A DNA stretch of 50,762 nt from Ovoidimarina sp050299695 (GCA_050299695.1 JBNKWI010000016.1:1-50762); one strand, 5' to 3'; counted from the stretch's first letter, positions 1 through 8,922 are shown. The notes: generated by a model from the letters alone, not told the origin. Made by a program: numbers and translations.

Positions 1-561
1 TGGGATCCGTTCCGCCTCGCGGAAGCGCTGAACTACCACCTGAAGCCGCAGCCCGTCGCGGTGGTCGCGGTGGCCGAGGTGGCGGAGGACTGGCACGCGC
101 GGTTCTCGGCCCGGGAGCGGCGCTACCTTTTCCGCCTCGTCTCGCGCCGGGCGCCGCTTACCCACGATGCCGGCCGACGCTGGCGGGTGCCGCACCCGCT
201 CGACGCCGCCGCCATGCACGACGCGGCGCAGGTGCTGGTGGGGCGGCACGACTTCACCACCTTCCGCTCGGTCCAGTGCCAGTCGGACAGCCCGGTGAAG
301 ACGCTCGACCGGCTCGACGTCACCGAACAAGCCTATCCCGGCGGCACCGAATACCTCTTCGACGTGCGTGCGCGTAGCTTCCTCCACAACCAGGTGCGGA
401 GCTTCGTCGGCACGCTGGAACGGGTCGGCGCCGGGCGCTGGACCGCCGGCGACGTTGCCGCCGCGCTCCAGGCCACCGACCGCGCGGCCTGCGGCCCGGT
501 GGCGCCGCCCGACGGGCTGTTTCTGGCGGGCGTCGGCTATCCCGACGACCCTTTCGCCTGA
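1..561 (+). CDS. truA: tRNA pseudouridine synthase A, C-terminal part (cut by window start)
   Basis: TruA isomerises uridines 38-40 of the tRNA anticodon arm to pseudouridine in the cytoplasm. The reading frame is open from base 1, so the N-terminus with the catalytic aspartate lies outside the window; 186 residues are visible. Family hallmarks seen are the ARERRYLFRL segment, the RSVQCQSDSPVKTL segment and FLHNQVRSFVGTL, all in the usual order, and the stop (TGA) follows DDPFA. Visible length fits about the last three quarters of a roughly 260-residue TruA. The neighbours on the left are unknown; the next 120 bases hold no clear gene. Confidence 0.93.
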   Translation, partial: WDPFRLAEALNYHLKPQPVAVVAVAEVAEDWHARFSARERRYLFRLVSRRAPLTHDAGRRWRVPHPLDAAAMHDAAQVLVGRHDFTTFRSVQCQSDSPVKTLDRLDVTEQAYPGGTEYLFDVRARSFLHNQVRSFVGTLERVGAGRWTAGDVAAALQATDRAACGPVAPPDGLFLAGVGYPDDPFA

Positions 562-682
562 CCCCGGAAACGGTCCCGTCCGGACGCCCTGATTTGCGCC
601 GCGTCACGGCAACAATTCCCGGCCCTCAGCCCTGCACGCGACAGGTCGTTCCCTGCGCGGAAACAGCGGAGGGGTTCAGGTG

Positions 683-817
683 ATGTTTACCAAGAAAGCC
701 GTGCAAAGTGACTCAAAATGGTCACGGGAAATCACACCTGGTGCCCTTCTGCCGCCTTGGACGGCGTGTCTTCTGTCCGTGGTTCAAGGAGAGAGTACGG
801 ATGGATTGGTTGCTTAG
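683..817 (+). CDS. possible 44-aa small protein
   Basis: An ATG at 683 is preceded by a strong Shine-Dalgarno stretch (GGAGGGG, 8 nt upstream) and opens a 44-codon frame ending with TAG at 815-817. It overlaps the next small frame (801-950) by 17 nt in a different phase, a layout compatible with translational coupling. The product starts MFTKKAVQSDSKWSREITPG; I recognise no family. Support is only the ribosome binding site and the position in an otherwise empty 239-bp stretch after truA, so it may be a leader peptide or not a gene at all. Confidence 0.3.
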   Translation: MFTKKAVQSDSKWSREITPGALLPPWTACLLSVVQGESTDGLVA

Positions 818-950
818 CGTGTCGTTCGACAACATCGTCATGAGTGCCATCACATGCCTTGTCCTGCGCGAGGTGATGCTCCTCACGCTCCCCGATTCCA
901 TCGCCGGTCCCGGTGGCTGGCTGATCGACAGCGAACCGGAAGAAGACTGA
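801..950 (+). CDS. possible 49-aa small protein, hypothetical
   Basis: A 49-codon frame starts at ATG 801, preceded by AAGGAGAG (Shine-Dalgarno) 6-8 nt upstream, which is the reason for this start over the longer frame beginning at 708. The product (MDWLLSVSFDNIVMSAITCL at the start) has a moderately hydrophobic first half and an acidic tail ending SEPEED, so a peripheral or single-pass membrane peptide is possible. It ends 4 nt before the stop of the convergent DUF4198 gene. No family is recognised. Confidence 0.45.
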   Translation: MDWLLSVSFDNIVMSAITCLVLREVMLLTLPDSIAGPGGWLIDSEPEED

Positions 951-954
951 CCCC

Positions 955-1767
955 TCAGCGGGCCGGGACCTCGAAGGTCAGGTTCGCCCAGAGGCTCTCC
1001 CAGACGACACCGGTCTTTTCCGCAAGGGCCTCGGAGGGCTCGCGGAGAACCACCGAATCCAGCATGTAGCGGCACCCCGGCCGCACCGGGATCACCGCGC
1101 GCCCGTCTTCGTCGGCCGTGACGGTGAACACCTCCACGCCGCCACCCTCCGCCTTTTCGAACACCTCCACCTGGGCGCCTGCGCGCGGCGCACCCTCATA
1201 GGTCACCCGCACCGGCAGCCCGTCCGGGAGATCGTCGGAATAGGGATTCGCCAGCGCGGTGATTTCGGTCAGGAGCCCGTATTCCCGGTCCGCGCCCGCG
1301 CCATCCCCCACCGCCACGAGCGCCTTGGCATGGCGCGAATAGGCCTCGGAAAACCCGTCCTCGGGAAGGCCCCGCGCCTTGTGGCGGTCGAGCGCCCAGG
1401 CGGCGCCCTTGTGGGTCACGAAATCGCGGAACTTCTGCGGATCGGAATAGGTGAGCCGCAGGTTCTTGGTGACATGCAGCACCACCGCCAATCCCTCCCC
1501 CGGCGCCGCCTGGTAAAGCGCCGGCCGGTCGCCCAGGATCCCCGTCACCGGCGCGAGCGCCGCGCCCTGCGCGATCTCGAAGCGGCGGAACGTCGTCGTG
1601 GAATAGGATTGCGCATTGCCCTTGTAGCCCTGCCCGACCCGGAGATCGGCGACGATGGGCTCGCCCGGCGCGACGGAATATGACAGAGGGTCGATCCAGA
1701 ATTCGTGCCCCGCGGCGGGCAAGACCAGGGCGAGACTGGCGACGAGGGAGAGGAGGGCAAGGCGCAT
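955..1767 (-). CDS. DUF4198-type exported protein, possibly metal-uptake linked
   Basis: The 270-residue product begins with a clear Sec signal peptide (MRLALLSLVASLALVLPAAG, cleavage near AAG-HEF) and continues with the HEFWIDPLSYSVAPGEPIVADL pattern typical of DUF4198 proteins. A C-terminal beta-sandwich-like part includes PVRVTYEGAPRAGAQVEVF. DUF4198 proteins are often found with nickel/cobalt uptake genes, and here the divergent neighbour is a HupE/UreJ-type protein, which supports a periplasmic role in metal acquisition (inference). The ATG (1767-1765) overlaps the ATG of that neighbour by two bases. I see no Shine-Dalgarno sequence for this start, but no other start preserves the signal peptide. 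Confidence 0.8.
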   Translation of the reverse strand: MRLALLSLVASLALVLPAAGHEFWIDPLSYSVAPGEPIVADLRVGQGYKGNAQSYSTTTFRRFEIAQGAALAPVTGILGDRPALYQAAPGEGLAVVLHVTKNLRLTYSDPQKFRDFVTHKGAAWALDRHKARGLPEDGFSEAYSRHAKALVAVGDGAGADREYGLLTEITALANPYSDDLPDGLPVRVTYEGAPRAGAQVEVFEKAEGGGVEVFTVTADEDGRAVIPVRPGCRYMLDSVVLREPSEALAEKTGVVWESLWANLTFEVPAR

Positions 1768-2911
1768 GGGGCAAGAAGGAGGGCGGTTGCGGCGCCTGTC
1801 AAGCTGGGTTGCGGCGCTCCTGATCGCGATTTCCTGTGCCCTGCCTGCGTGCGCGCACGAAGTGCAGCCCGCGGTGGCCGACCTGGTGATCGAAGGCGAC
1901 CGGGTGCGGATCTCCATCGAGATGGCGCTCGAGGCGCCGCTTGCCGGGATCGACCTCGCCGGGCTCGAAGACACCAACGAGGCCGCCACGGCGGGCGAAT
2001 ACGACGCCCTGCGCGCGCTCCCGCCCGACACGCTGGAACGGCTCTTCCGAGAGGCCTGGCCCGAATTCGCCCCACGCCTCACGCTCCGCGCCGGCGGCGC
2101 CACGCTGGTGCCCGACCTCGACGGGCTCGACATCCCGGAAGTGGGCGACACCGACCTTCTCCGGATCTCGACCCTGCGCATCTCCGCTGCGCTGCCGCCG
2201 GGCGACACCCCCGTCGCCTTCGGCTGGAACGCGAGCCTCGGCGGGCTCATCGTCCGCCAGATGGGGGTCGAGAACGGCTACGCCGCCTTCCTTCCCGACG
2301 GCACGCTCAGCGATCCGATCCCGCGCCGCGGCCCCAGCGTCGAGACCGGGCTCCACGCCTTCCTCTCCTATGTCGCCGTGGGCTTCGATCACATTGTCCC
2401 GAAGGGGCTCGACCACATCCTCTTCGTCCTCGGCCTGTTCTTCCTCGCGCTGCGACTCCGCCCGCTCCTGACCCAGGTCACCGCCTTCACCGCCGCCCAT
2501 ACCGTCACCCTGGCGCTCGGCGCGCTCGACATCGTGCGAATCCCGCCCTCCGTGGTCGAACCCCTGATCGCCGCCTCGATCGCCTATGTCGGTATCGAGA
2601 ACGTGCTCTCCAGAGGCATGCAGCCCTGGCGGCCGGTGGTGGTGTTCTGCTTCGGCCTCCTGCACGGGCTCGGCTTCGCCTCGGTGCTCACCGATTTCGG
2701 CCTCGGCCACAGCCATTTCGTCGCCAAGCTGATCGGCTTCAATATCGGCGTCGAACTCGGCCAGCTCTCGGTGATCGCCGCGGCCTTCCTCCTCGTCGGC
2801 TCCTGGGTCGGGCGGAAACCCTGGTACAAGCGGCACGTCGCCGACCCGATCTCCATCGTCATCGCGCTGGTGGGCATCTGGTGGGTGCTCGAACGGACGG
2901 TCTTCGCCTGA
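1766..2911 (+). CDS. HupE/UreJ family membrane protein
   Basis: A 381-residue protein with an N-terminal signal/anchor (RRLSSWVAALLIAISCALPA, then AHEVQP), a roughly 170-residue periplasmic domain, and a C-terminal membrane half with about six hydrophobic segments. Histidine-bearing HupE/UreJ motifs are present: FDHIVPKGLDHILFVLGLFF, FTAAHTVTLALG, HGLGFASVL and FNIGVELGQL. Members are nickel/cobalt permease-like; the metal carried here is not shown by sequence. The ATG at 1766 has AGGAGGG 8 nt upstream and is preferred over a TTG at 1787. It is divergent from the DUF4198 gene with no spacer, and a twin-hairpin terminator follows. Confidence 0.87.
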   Translation: MGQEGGRLRRLSSWVAALLIAISCALPACAHEVQPAVADLVIEGDRVRISIEMALEAPLAGIDLAGLEDTNEAATAGEYDALRALPPDTLERLFREAWPEFAPRLTLRAGGATLVPDLDGLDIPEVGDTDLLRISTLRISAALPPGDTPVAFGWNASLGGLIVRQMGVENGYAAFLPDGTLSDPIPRRGPSVETGLHAFLSYVAVGFDHIVPKGLDHILFVLGLFFLALRLRPLLTQVTAFTAAHTVTLALGALDIVRIPPSVVEPLIAASIAYVGIENVLSRGMQPWRPVVVFCFGLLHGLGFASVLTDFGLGHSHFVAKLIGFNIGVELGQLSVIAAAFLLVGSWVGRKPWYKRHVADPISIVIALVGIWWVLERTVFA

Positions 2912-2935
2912 GGCGGGATATCGGGCAGGTGCGGG

Positions 2936-2985
2936 CCAAAAGTCGTGTTCAAGACTTTTGCAAATCCCTTGTTTCAAGGGATTTT
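2936..2985. terminator. two hairpins between convergent genes (bidirectional terminator)
   Basis: The 83-bp gap between convergent hupE-like and pcs genes holds two inverted repeats. The first pairs AAAAGTC (2938-2944) with GACTTTT (2953-2959), loop 8 nt. The second pairs AAATCCCTTG (2962-2971) with CAAGGGATTT (2975-2984), loop TTT. Both have A/T-rich outer arms, so a U-run follows the stem when read from either strand. The low-GC content stands out from the surrounding DNA. Confidence 0.75.
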
Positions 2986-2994
2986 GGTGCGCCC

Positions 2995-3708
2995 TCAGAT
3001 CGTCTCGCGATAGATCGCCTGCTGCACCGCGCCCGCGAGCGTGAGGTAGAGGCTCGTCACCACCAGCCCCCAATGCGCCCAGCTCTGGGAATCGAAATCG
3101 ACCCAGGCCGCCCAGCCCGCGAAGAAGGTCCAGGCCAGCGCCATCGGCAGCGTCAGTCCGCGCCAGCGTGCGGTGCGCACCGGATGCACGAATTTCACCG
3201 GCAGGAACATCGCCGCCGCCAGCACGATGACGATCAGGAGGCTGATCCAGAAATTCGGCTCGAGCGCGAACAGGACCAGCACCACCATGTTCCAGCAGCC
3301 CGGAAAACCGTGGAACGAATAATCCTTCGTCTTCATCCGCGTGTCGGCGAAATACATCGCGCTCGCATAGGTGATGACGATGATCGCGCACCAGCCGGTC
3401 CAGCCGGGCAGGAGCCCCGAAGCGAACAGCGCGAAGGCCGGGATGAACACATAGGTCAGGTAGTCGATGATCAGGTCGAGAAGCACACCGTCATAGCGCG
3501 GCGCATTCCTTCCCACCTCGTAGTGACGCGCGAGCGGCCCGTCGATTCCGTCGACGAAGAAGGCCACGACGAGCCAGAGGAACATCAAGCTCCAGCGGTG
3601 ATCGGCGGCCGCCAGCATGGCGAGCATCGCGAAGACGGCCCCGGAGGCGGTCAGGAGATGCACGCAGAGCGCGCGGAGCCTCGGCGGGACGGTGTCTTGC
3701 GGTGTCAT
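2995..3708 (-). CDS. pcs: phosphatidylcholine synthase
   Basis: Pcs condenses CDP-diacylglycerol with choline to form phosphatidylcholine in the inner membrane in one step, a route typical of alphaproteobacteria. The 237-residue product has about seven to eight hydrophobic segments and the CDP-alcohol phosphotransferase signature as found in Pcs: DGIDGPLARHYEVG (about residues 53-66), followed by D-x3-D in YDGVLLDLIID, then YLTYVFIPAFALF. HGFPGCWN and FVHPVRT are also Pcs-like. Length matches the family (about 230-250). It is convergent to the hupE-like gene and lies downstream of pgm with a 57-bp gap; co-transcription with the glycogen operon is possible but not shown. Confidence 0.93.
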   Translation of the reverse strand: MTPQDTVPPRLRALCVHLLTASGAVFAMLAMLAAADHRWSLMFLWLVVAFFVDGIDGPLARHYEVGRNAPRYDGVLLDLIIDYLTYVFIPAFALFASGLLPGWTGWCAIIVITYASAMYFADTRMKTKDYSFHGFPGCWNMVVLVLFALEPNFWISLLIVIVLAAAMFLPVKFVHPVRTARWRGLTLPMALAWTFFAGWAAWVDFDSQSWAHWGLVVTSLYLTLAGAVQQAIYRETI

Positions 3709-3765
3709 CCCAGCTTCATGTCGGAAAAACCCCGTCGGCGCAAACCCGCCAATGGTCCGGCGGCC

Positions 3766-5397
3766 TCAGGTCTTCACATCCGGCGCGTCGCGGCCGGTAT
3801 GGGCGCGGATCCCCGCGATCTCCTCCGCAGCCGCGATCATCGGCGCCAAGGCCTCCTGCGCGTCGCGCCCCATCTTCGCCGGATCGGTCTCCACGTCCTC
3901 GAGATAGACCCGCAGCGTCGCGCCCACGGTCCCGGTGCCCGAGAGCCGGAAGACGATCCGCGCCCCGTCCTCGAAGACGATCCGCATGCCCTGATGCTCC
4001 GAGCGCGACCCGTCCACCGGGTCGTCATAGGCGAAATCGTCGGCCTTCGCGATCTTGCGCCCGCCCACCACGTGGAATTTCAGGTCGCCCGCCGCCGCGC
4101 GCAGCGTGTCCATCATCTTCTCGGCCTTCGCCGCATCGACGCCTTCGTAATCGTGCCGCGAATAGTAGTTCCGGCCGAACTCGGCCCAATGCGCCGCCAT
4201 GATCTCGGCCACGCTTTCGCGCCGCACCGCCAGCACGTTCAGCCACAGGAGCACCGCCCAGAGCCCGTCCTTCTCGCGCACATGATCCGACCCGGTTCCC
4301 GCGCTTTCCTCGCCGCAGAGCGTGATCCGCCCGGCATCGAGCAGGTTCCCGAAGAACTTCCACCCGGTCGGCGTCTCATAGACGTCGAGCCCCTTCGCCG
4401 CCGCCACCCGGTCGAGCGCGCGGCTCGTCGGCATCGACCGCGCTACCCCGGCGAGCCCCTTCGCATAGCCCGGCGCCAGATGCGCATTCGCCGCCAGCAC
4501 CGCGAGCGAATCCGAGGGCGTCACGTAGACGCCCTTGCCGAGGATCATGTTGCGGTCGCCATCGCCATCCGACGCGGCTGCGAAATCGGGCGCGTCGGCC
4601 CCCATCACCAGATCCACCAGATCCTTCGCCCAGATCGGGTTCGGGTCCGGATGCCCGCCGCCGAAATCGGGCGAGGGCACCGCGTTCCGCACGCTCCCCG
4701 GCGCGGCGCCGAGCCGCTTCTCCAGGATCTCCGTCGCATAAGGCCCTGTCACCGCATGCATCGCGTCGAAGGCGATCCGGAACCCGCCCGCAAGAAGCCC
4801 CCGTATCGCGTCGAAATCGAACAGCTCCTCCATCAGCGCGGCATAGTCCGCGACCGGATCGACGACCTCGACTTCCATGTCGCCCAGATGCGTCACACCG
4901 ACCGTGGACAGGTCCACGTCCTGCGCCTCGACGATGTCGTAGGACGCCACCGTCTTCGTCGCCGCGAAGATCCGGTTCGTCACCTCCTCCGGTGCCGGCC
5001 CGCCATTCGGCATGTTGAACTTGATGCCGAAATCCTCCTCCGGCCCGCCCGGATTGTGCGAGGCCGACATGACGATCCCGCCATCGGTCCCGCGCTTGCG
5101 GATCATGTGCGAGGCGGCCGGCGTGGAAAGAAGCGCGCCCTGCCCGACGATCATCTTCTTGGCGCCCGCTGCCGCCGCCATCCGCAGGATCACCTGCGCC
5201 GCGCGGTCGTTGAAATACCGCCCGTCGCCGCCCAGAACAAAGGTCTTGCCTGCCGCGCCGCCGATGCCCTCCCAGATCGCCTGGACGAAATTCTCCAGAT
5301 AATGCGGGCCCATGAAGACATGGGTCTTCTTGCGGAGCCCCGACGTGCCGGGCTTCTGCCCCTCGATCGGCTGGGTCTGAACGGTCATACGTTCCAC
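3766..5397 (-). CDS. pgm: phosphoglucomutase (alpha-D-glucose specific)
   Basis: It interconverts glucose-1-phosphate and glucose-6-phosphate, linking glycogen metabolism with glycolysis. The 543-residue product has the active-site phosphoserine loop MSASHNPGG, the metal-binding DGDGDRNM loop, the sugar-binding GEESAG loop and a C-terminal phosphate-binding RLSGTGTVGATLR motif. The start is a GTG (5397) with GGGGGGAG 6 nt upstream; an ATG three codons later is the alternative. It is the last gene of the glg operon, 19 nt after glgX. Confidence 0.95.
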   Translation of the reverse strand: MERMTVQTQPIEGQKPGTSGLRKKTHVFMGPHYLENFVQAIWEGIGGAAGKTFVLGGDGRYFNDRAAQVILRMAAAAGAKKMIVGQGALLSTPAASHMIRKRGTDGGIVMSASHNPGGPEEDFGIKFNMPNGGPAPEEVTNRIFAATKTVASYDIVEAQDVDLSTVGVTHLGDMEVEVVDPVADYAALMEELFDFDAIRGLLAGGFRIAFDAMHAVTGPYATEILEKRLGAAPGSVRNAVPSPDFGGGHPDPNPIWAKDLVDLVMGADAPDFAAASDGDGDRNMILGKGVYVTPSDSLAVLAANAHLAPGYAKGLAGVARSMPTSRALDRVAAAKGLDVYETPTGWKFFGNLLDAGRITLCGEESAGTGSDHVREKDGLWAVLLWLNVLAVRRESVAEIMAAHWAEFGRNYYSRHDYEGVDAAKAEKMMDTLRAAAGDLKFHVVGGRKIAKADDFAYDDPVDGSRSEHQGMRIVFEDGARIVFRLSGTGTVGATLRVYLEDVETDPAKMGRDAQEALAPMIAAAEEIAGIRAHTGRDAPDVKT

Positions 5398-5416
5398 TGG
5401 CGTCTCCCCCCTCGGT

Positions 5417-7495
5417 CTATTTCGGCTCCAGCACCATCACCGCGACGCTGTCGGCGGCGATTGTCACCGACCGGCCCTCGATCCGGCCGGCATGGATATC
5501 GGGCTCGGCCGTGTCGATCTGCTGCGACCAGACCTGCCCCGGCGGCGTCTCGGGCAGCACCACCTCGGCCGCCGGACCGGCATTGAACACCGCGAAAACC
5601 GCGTATTCCAGCGCCGCGTAATGCGGCGTCCCGCTCGCCGTCCGCATCTCGACGCAGACCAGCGCAAGCTCCGGGTCCGTCCAGTCCTCAGACTGCATTG
5701 GCGCCCCGTCGGCCCGCGACCAGAACAAGTCCTCCAGCCCGTCGATCACCCGCTCGCGCGAATGCAGGAACAGCTTCTGCCGAAGGATCGGATGCGCCTT
5801 CCGGAACGCGATCATCTGCCGCGTGAACCGCAGGAAGCCCACATCGGCGGTGTGCCAGTCGATCCAAGTTGTCTCGTTGTCCTGCGCATAGGCGTTGTTG
5901 TTGCCGCCCTGGCTGTGGCCCAGCTCATCGCCGGCAAGGATCATCGGCGTGCCCTGGCTCAGGAGCAGCGTCGCCATCATGTTGCGCTTGCGCCGGGCCC
6001 GGGCCGCCAGCGTGCGCTTGTCGAGCGTCGGCCCCTCGATCCCGAAATTGTCCGAGAAATTCTCGCCATGGCCGTCGCGGCCGTCCTCGCCATTGGCCTC
6101 GTTGTGCTTCTCGAGATAGGAGACCGTGTCCTCCAGCGTGAAGCCATCATGGGCGGTCAGGAAATTGACCGAGGAGGTCGCCGGCCGCCCGGAATGGTCG
6201 AAGAAATCGGCCGAGCCCGCGATCCGCGTCGCGAGCTTCGGCGCCATGCCCTTGTCCTTGCGCCAGAACTGCCGCACGTCGTCGCGGTAGCGGTCGTTCC
6301 AGCTCAGGAACGGCGCCGAGAAATTGCCGAGCTGGTAGCCCCCCGGGCCAATATCCCAGGGCTCGGCGATCAGCTTGACCCCCGCCAGCACCGGATCCTG
6401 CCGCATCGCCATGAACAGGGGCGCATCGCGCTCGAACCCGGTGTCGCGGCGCCCGAGCGTCGCGGCGAGGTCGAAACGGAACCCGTCGACCCCCATCACC
6501 GTGACCCAGTAACGCAGCGAATCCATGATCATCCGCAACACCGCCGGATGGTCGCAGCGCAACGTGTTCCCGGTGCCGGTATCGTTGATGTAGAGCCGCG
6601 GCTCCTCGGCCAGCCGGTAATAGCTGGCATTGTCGAGCCCGCGGAAAGACAGCGTCGGCCCGATCTCGTTGCCCTCGCCGGTGTGGTTGTAGACAACGTC
6701 CAGAAGCACCTCGATCCCGGCGCCGTGGAACCTGTCCACCATGCGGCGGAACTCGAAGATGTCGCTGCCCGACAGATAGCGCGGATCGGGCGCGAAAAAG
6801 CCGTAGGGCTGGTAGCCCCAGTAATTCGTCAGCCCCTTCTCGACCAGGAACCGGTCGTTGATGAAGGCCTGCACCGGCAAAAGCTCGATCGCGGTGATCC
6901 CGAGCCGGGTGAGGTGATCGAGGATCGGATCGGCCGCCAGCGCCGCGAAACTCCCCGGCGCGCGCACCTCGGGGTGGCGCGCCGTCAGCCCCTTCACATG
7001 GGCCTCGTAGATCACCGTGTCGCGCAGCCGCGTGCCCGGTCGCCGCGGCTCGGGCGGCACCCAGACGTGCTCGACCACCGAGCGCGGCATGTAAGGCGCC
7101 GAATCGCGGCTGTCGAAGCTCAGATCCTTGTCCTTGTGCCCCACCCGGTAGCCCATCAGCGCGTCGTGCCACCTGGGATGCCCGGTCAGCCGCCGTGCAT
7201 AGGGGTCCATCAACAGCTTGTTGGGGTTGAACCTGTGGCCCTCCGCCGGCTTGTAGGGCCCGTGCGCCCGGAAGCCGTAGAGCTGGCCGGGCCGCACCCC
7301 AGCGATATGGCCGTGCCAGATATCGCCCTCGCGCTCCGGCAGGTCGATCCGCGTCTCGCGCCCCGAAAGGTCGAAAAGACAGAGCACCATCCGCGTGGCA
7401 TGGGCGGAGAACACCGCGAAATTCGTGCCCGCCTCGTCAGGCGTGGCTCCGAGCGGCGCGGGCGCGCCGGACGTCACGGAGAGGCGATGTTGCAT
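5417..7495 (-). CDS. glgX: glycogen debranching enzyme (isoamylase type)
   Basis: GlgX hydrolyses alpha-1,6 branch linkages in glycogen limit dextrins. The 692-residue product has an N-terminal CBM48-like domain (about residues 1-130) and a GH13 barrel with the conserved regions DVVYNHTGEG, GVDGFRFDLAATLG (nucleophile Asp), LIAEPWDIGPGGYQLG (acid/base Glu) and LTAHDGFTLEDTVSY (transition-state Asp). NWGYQPYGFFAPD-like sequence is also present. Its ATG overlaps the glgA stop by one base (TGATG), indicating tight coupling. Length is slightly above the usual 650-690. Confidence 0.95.
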   Translation of the reverse strand: MQHRLSVTSGAPAPLGATPDEAGTNFAVFSAHATRMVLCLFDLSGRETRIDLPEREGDIWHGHIAGVRPGQLYGFRAHGPYKPAEGHRFNPNKLLMDPYARRLTGHPRWHDALMGYRVGHKDKDLSFDSRDSAPYMPRSVVEHVWVPPEPRRPGTRLRDTVIYEAHVKGLTARHPEVRAPGSFAALAADPILDHLTRLGITAIELLPVQAFINDRFLVEKGLTNYWGYQPYGFFAPDPRYLSGSDIFEFRRMVDRFHGAGIEVLLDVVYNHTGEGNEIGPTLSFRGLDNASYYRLAEEPRLYINDTGTGNTLRCDHPAVLRMIMDSLRYWVTVMGVDGFRFDLAATLGRRDTGFERDAPLFMAMRQDPVLAGVKLIAEPWDIGPGGYQLGNFSAPFLSWNDRYRDDVRQFWRKDKGMAPKLATRIAGSADFFDHSGRPATSSVNFLTAHDGFTLEDTVSYLEKHNEANGEDGRDGHGENFSDNFGIEGPTLDKRTLAARARRKRNMMATLLLSQGTPMILAGDELGHSQGGNNNAYAQDNETTWIDWHTADVGFLRFTRQMIAFRKAHPILRQKLFLHSRERVIDGLEDLFWSRADGAPMQSEDWTDPELALVCVEMRTASGTPHYAALEYAVFAVFNAGPAAEVVLPETPPGQVWSQQIDTAEPDIHAGRIEGRSVTIAADSVAVMVLEPK

Positions 7496-8922
7496 CAGGG
7501 CCGTGCGACCTCGTCATAGAGCGCGGCATAATCCGGCGCCGAGGCCTCCCAACCCACCGCCTGCTTCATGCCGTTCTTCTGCAGCATGGCCCAGATCCCC
7601 GGGCTTTTGTAGAGCGAAACCGCATCCATCAGCGCGCCCGCCAGGGCATGGCTCGTGACCGGGTGGAACTGGATCCCCGTCGCGATGCCGGACCGCAGCG
7701 CCATCGGGCTCGCCGGGATCACCGTGTCGATCAGCCCGCCGGTATGGGCCACCACCGGCACCGCACCATAGCGCAGCCCATAGAGCTGGGTCAGCCCGCA
7801 GGGCTCGAACCTGGACGGCACCAGGACCGCGTCGGCGCCCGCGAACATCCGGTGCGACAGCGCCTCGTCATAGCCGAACTGCACCGAAACGAAGGGATGC
7901 GCCTCGGCCGCCTTGCGGAACGCCGCCTCGAGCGCCTTGTCGCCCGAGCCCAGAAGCGCCAGCTGCCCGCCCCGGTCCACGAGCGCCGGCAAGGCCTCGA
8001 TCAACACGTCGAGCCCCTTCTGCTCCGAGAGCCGCGACACCACGATGCACAGGGGCCCGTCCGCCTCGGGCAGCCCGAACTCGCGGCGGAGCACCGCCTT
8101 GGCGCGCTTCTTGCCCGCCGGGTTCCTGAAATTGGCGATGGCCGGGTCGGTCGCCGGGTCCCAGGCCCCGGTGTCGATGCCGTTCAGAATGCCCGAAAGG
8201 TCCTGCGCCCGCTGCCGCAAGAGCCCGTCCATCCCCATGCCGAATTCCGGCGTCAGAAGTTCGCGCGCATAGGAGGGGCTCACCGTGGTCAGCCGGTCCG
8301 CAGCCACCAGCCCCGCCTTCAACGCACTGATCTTGCCCCAGAATTCATAACCGTCCTGGCCGAACCGCCGCGCCGGCAGGCGCAGCGTCGCCCGCTCCGC
8401 CGCCGGAGCCAGCCCGTGGAAAGCCATGTTGTGAACGGTCATGATCGTCCCCGGCCGCCCCTCGCCCATCTCCGAGAGATACAAGGGCGCGAACCCCGCC
8501 TGCCAGTCGTGGCAATGCAGCACCTCGGGCTTCCAGGTCCCGGCCCCTTCCGCGCCGATCCGCGCCGCCATCCAGGACAGCGCGGCAAAGCGGCGCGGGT
8601 TGTCGGGCCAGTCCTTGCCCGTCGCGTCCAGATAGGGCCCGCCCTCGCGGTCGTAGAGATGCGGCGCCTCGAGCACGAAGAGTTTCAGCCCCGCCGCCGT
8701 GACCGAGCGCAGCTTGCCCGGCCCGCCGAAGAGGTCGGCATCCTCCATCACGACCTTGCCCTTGCCCACGGCCTTCAGGATCGAGGGGTAGCCCGGCAGG
8801 AGCGTCCGCAGATCCCAGCCGAGAGGCGCCAGCGCCCCGGGCAGGGCTCCGGCCACGTCCGCAAGCCCGCCGGTCTTGATCAGCGGCACGCATTCCGACG
8901 TGACCGAAAGCGCCTTTCTCAC
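7495..8922 (-). CDS. glgA: glycogen synthase (ADP-glucose dependent, GT5)
   Basis: It transfers glucose from ADP-glucose to the non-reducing end of alpha-1,4-glucan. The ADP-glucose binding motif KTGGLADVAGALP is near the N-terminus, and the GT-B C-terminal site EPCGLTQLYGLRYGAVPVV with the retaining-enzyme Glu is near the end. I chose the GTG at 8922, whose GTG overlaps the glgC stop as GTGA and gives 475 residues starting (M)RKALSVTSE, the canonical N-terminus. An ATG at 8937 would add five residues and overlap glgC by 19 nt. Confidence 0.94.
   Translation of the reverse strand: MRKALSVTSECVPLIKTGGLADVAGALPGALAPLGWDLRTLLPGYPSILKAVGKGKVVMEDADLFGGPGKLRSVTAAGLKLFVLEAPHLYDREGGPYLDATGKDWPDNPRRFAALSWMAARIGAEGAGTWKPEVLHCHDWQAGFAPLYLSEMGEGRPGTIMTVHNMAFHGLAPAAERATLRLPARRFGQDGYEFWGKISALKAGLVAADRLTTVSPSYARELLTPEFGMGMDGLLRQRAQDLSGILNGIDTGAWDPATDPAIANFRNPAGKKRAKAVLRREFGLPEADGPLCIVVSRLSEQKGLDVLIEALPALVDRGGQLALLGSGDKALEAAFRKAAEAHPFVSVQFGYDEALSHRMFAGADAVLVPSRFEPCGLTQLYGLRYGAVPVVAHTGGLIDTVIPASPMALRSGIATGIQFHPVTSHALAGALMDAVSLYKSPGIWAMLQKNGMKQAVGWEASAPDYAALYDEVARP

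Noticed and set aside
1766..1789. A TTG start at 1787 for the HupE-like protein.
   Set aside because: It has AAGGAGG only 4 nt upstream, whereas ATG 1766 has AGGAGGG at the ideal 8-nt distance and gives a complete signal peptide.
1705..5586. A very long uninterrupted frame on the plus strand (about 1,290 codons).
   Set aside because: It is antisense or out of frame to hupE-like, pcs and pgm. Its translation is Arg/Pro/His-rich without domains, as expected for shadow frames in high-GC DNA.
5492..7519. A 675-codon plus-strand frame opposite glgX, and similar long frames opposite glgA, glgC and glgB.
   Set aside because: They mirror well-supported genes of the glycogen operon, and their translations show no family features.
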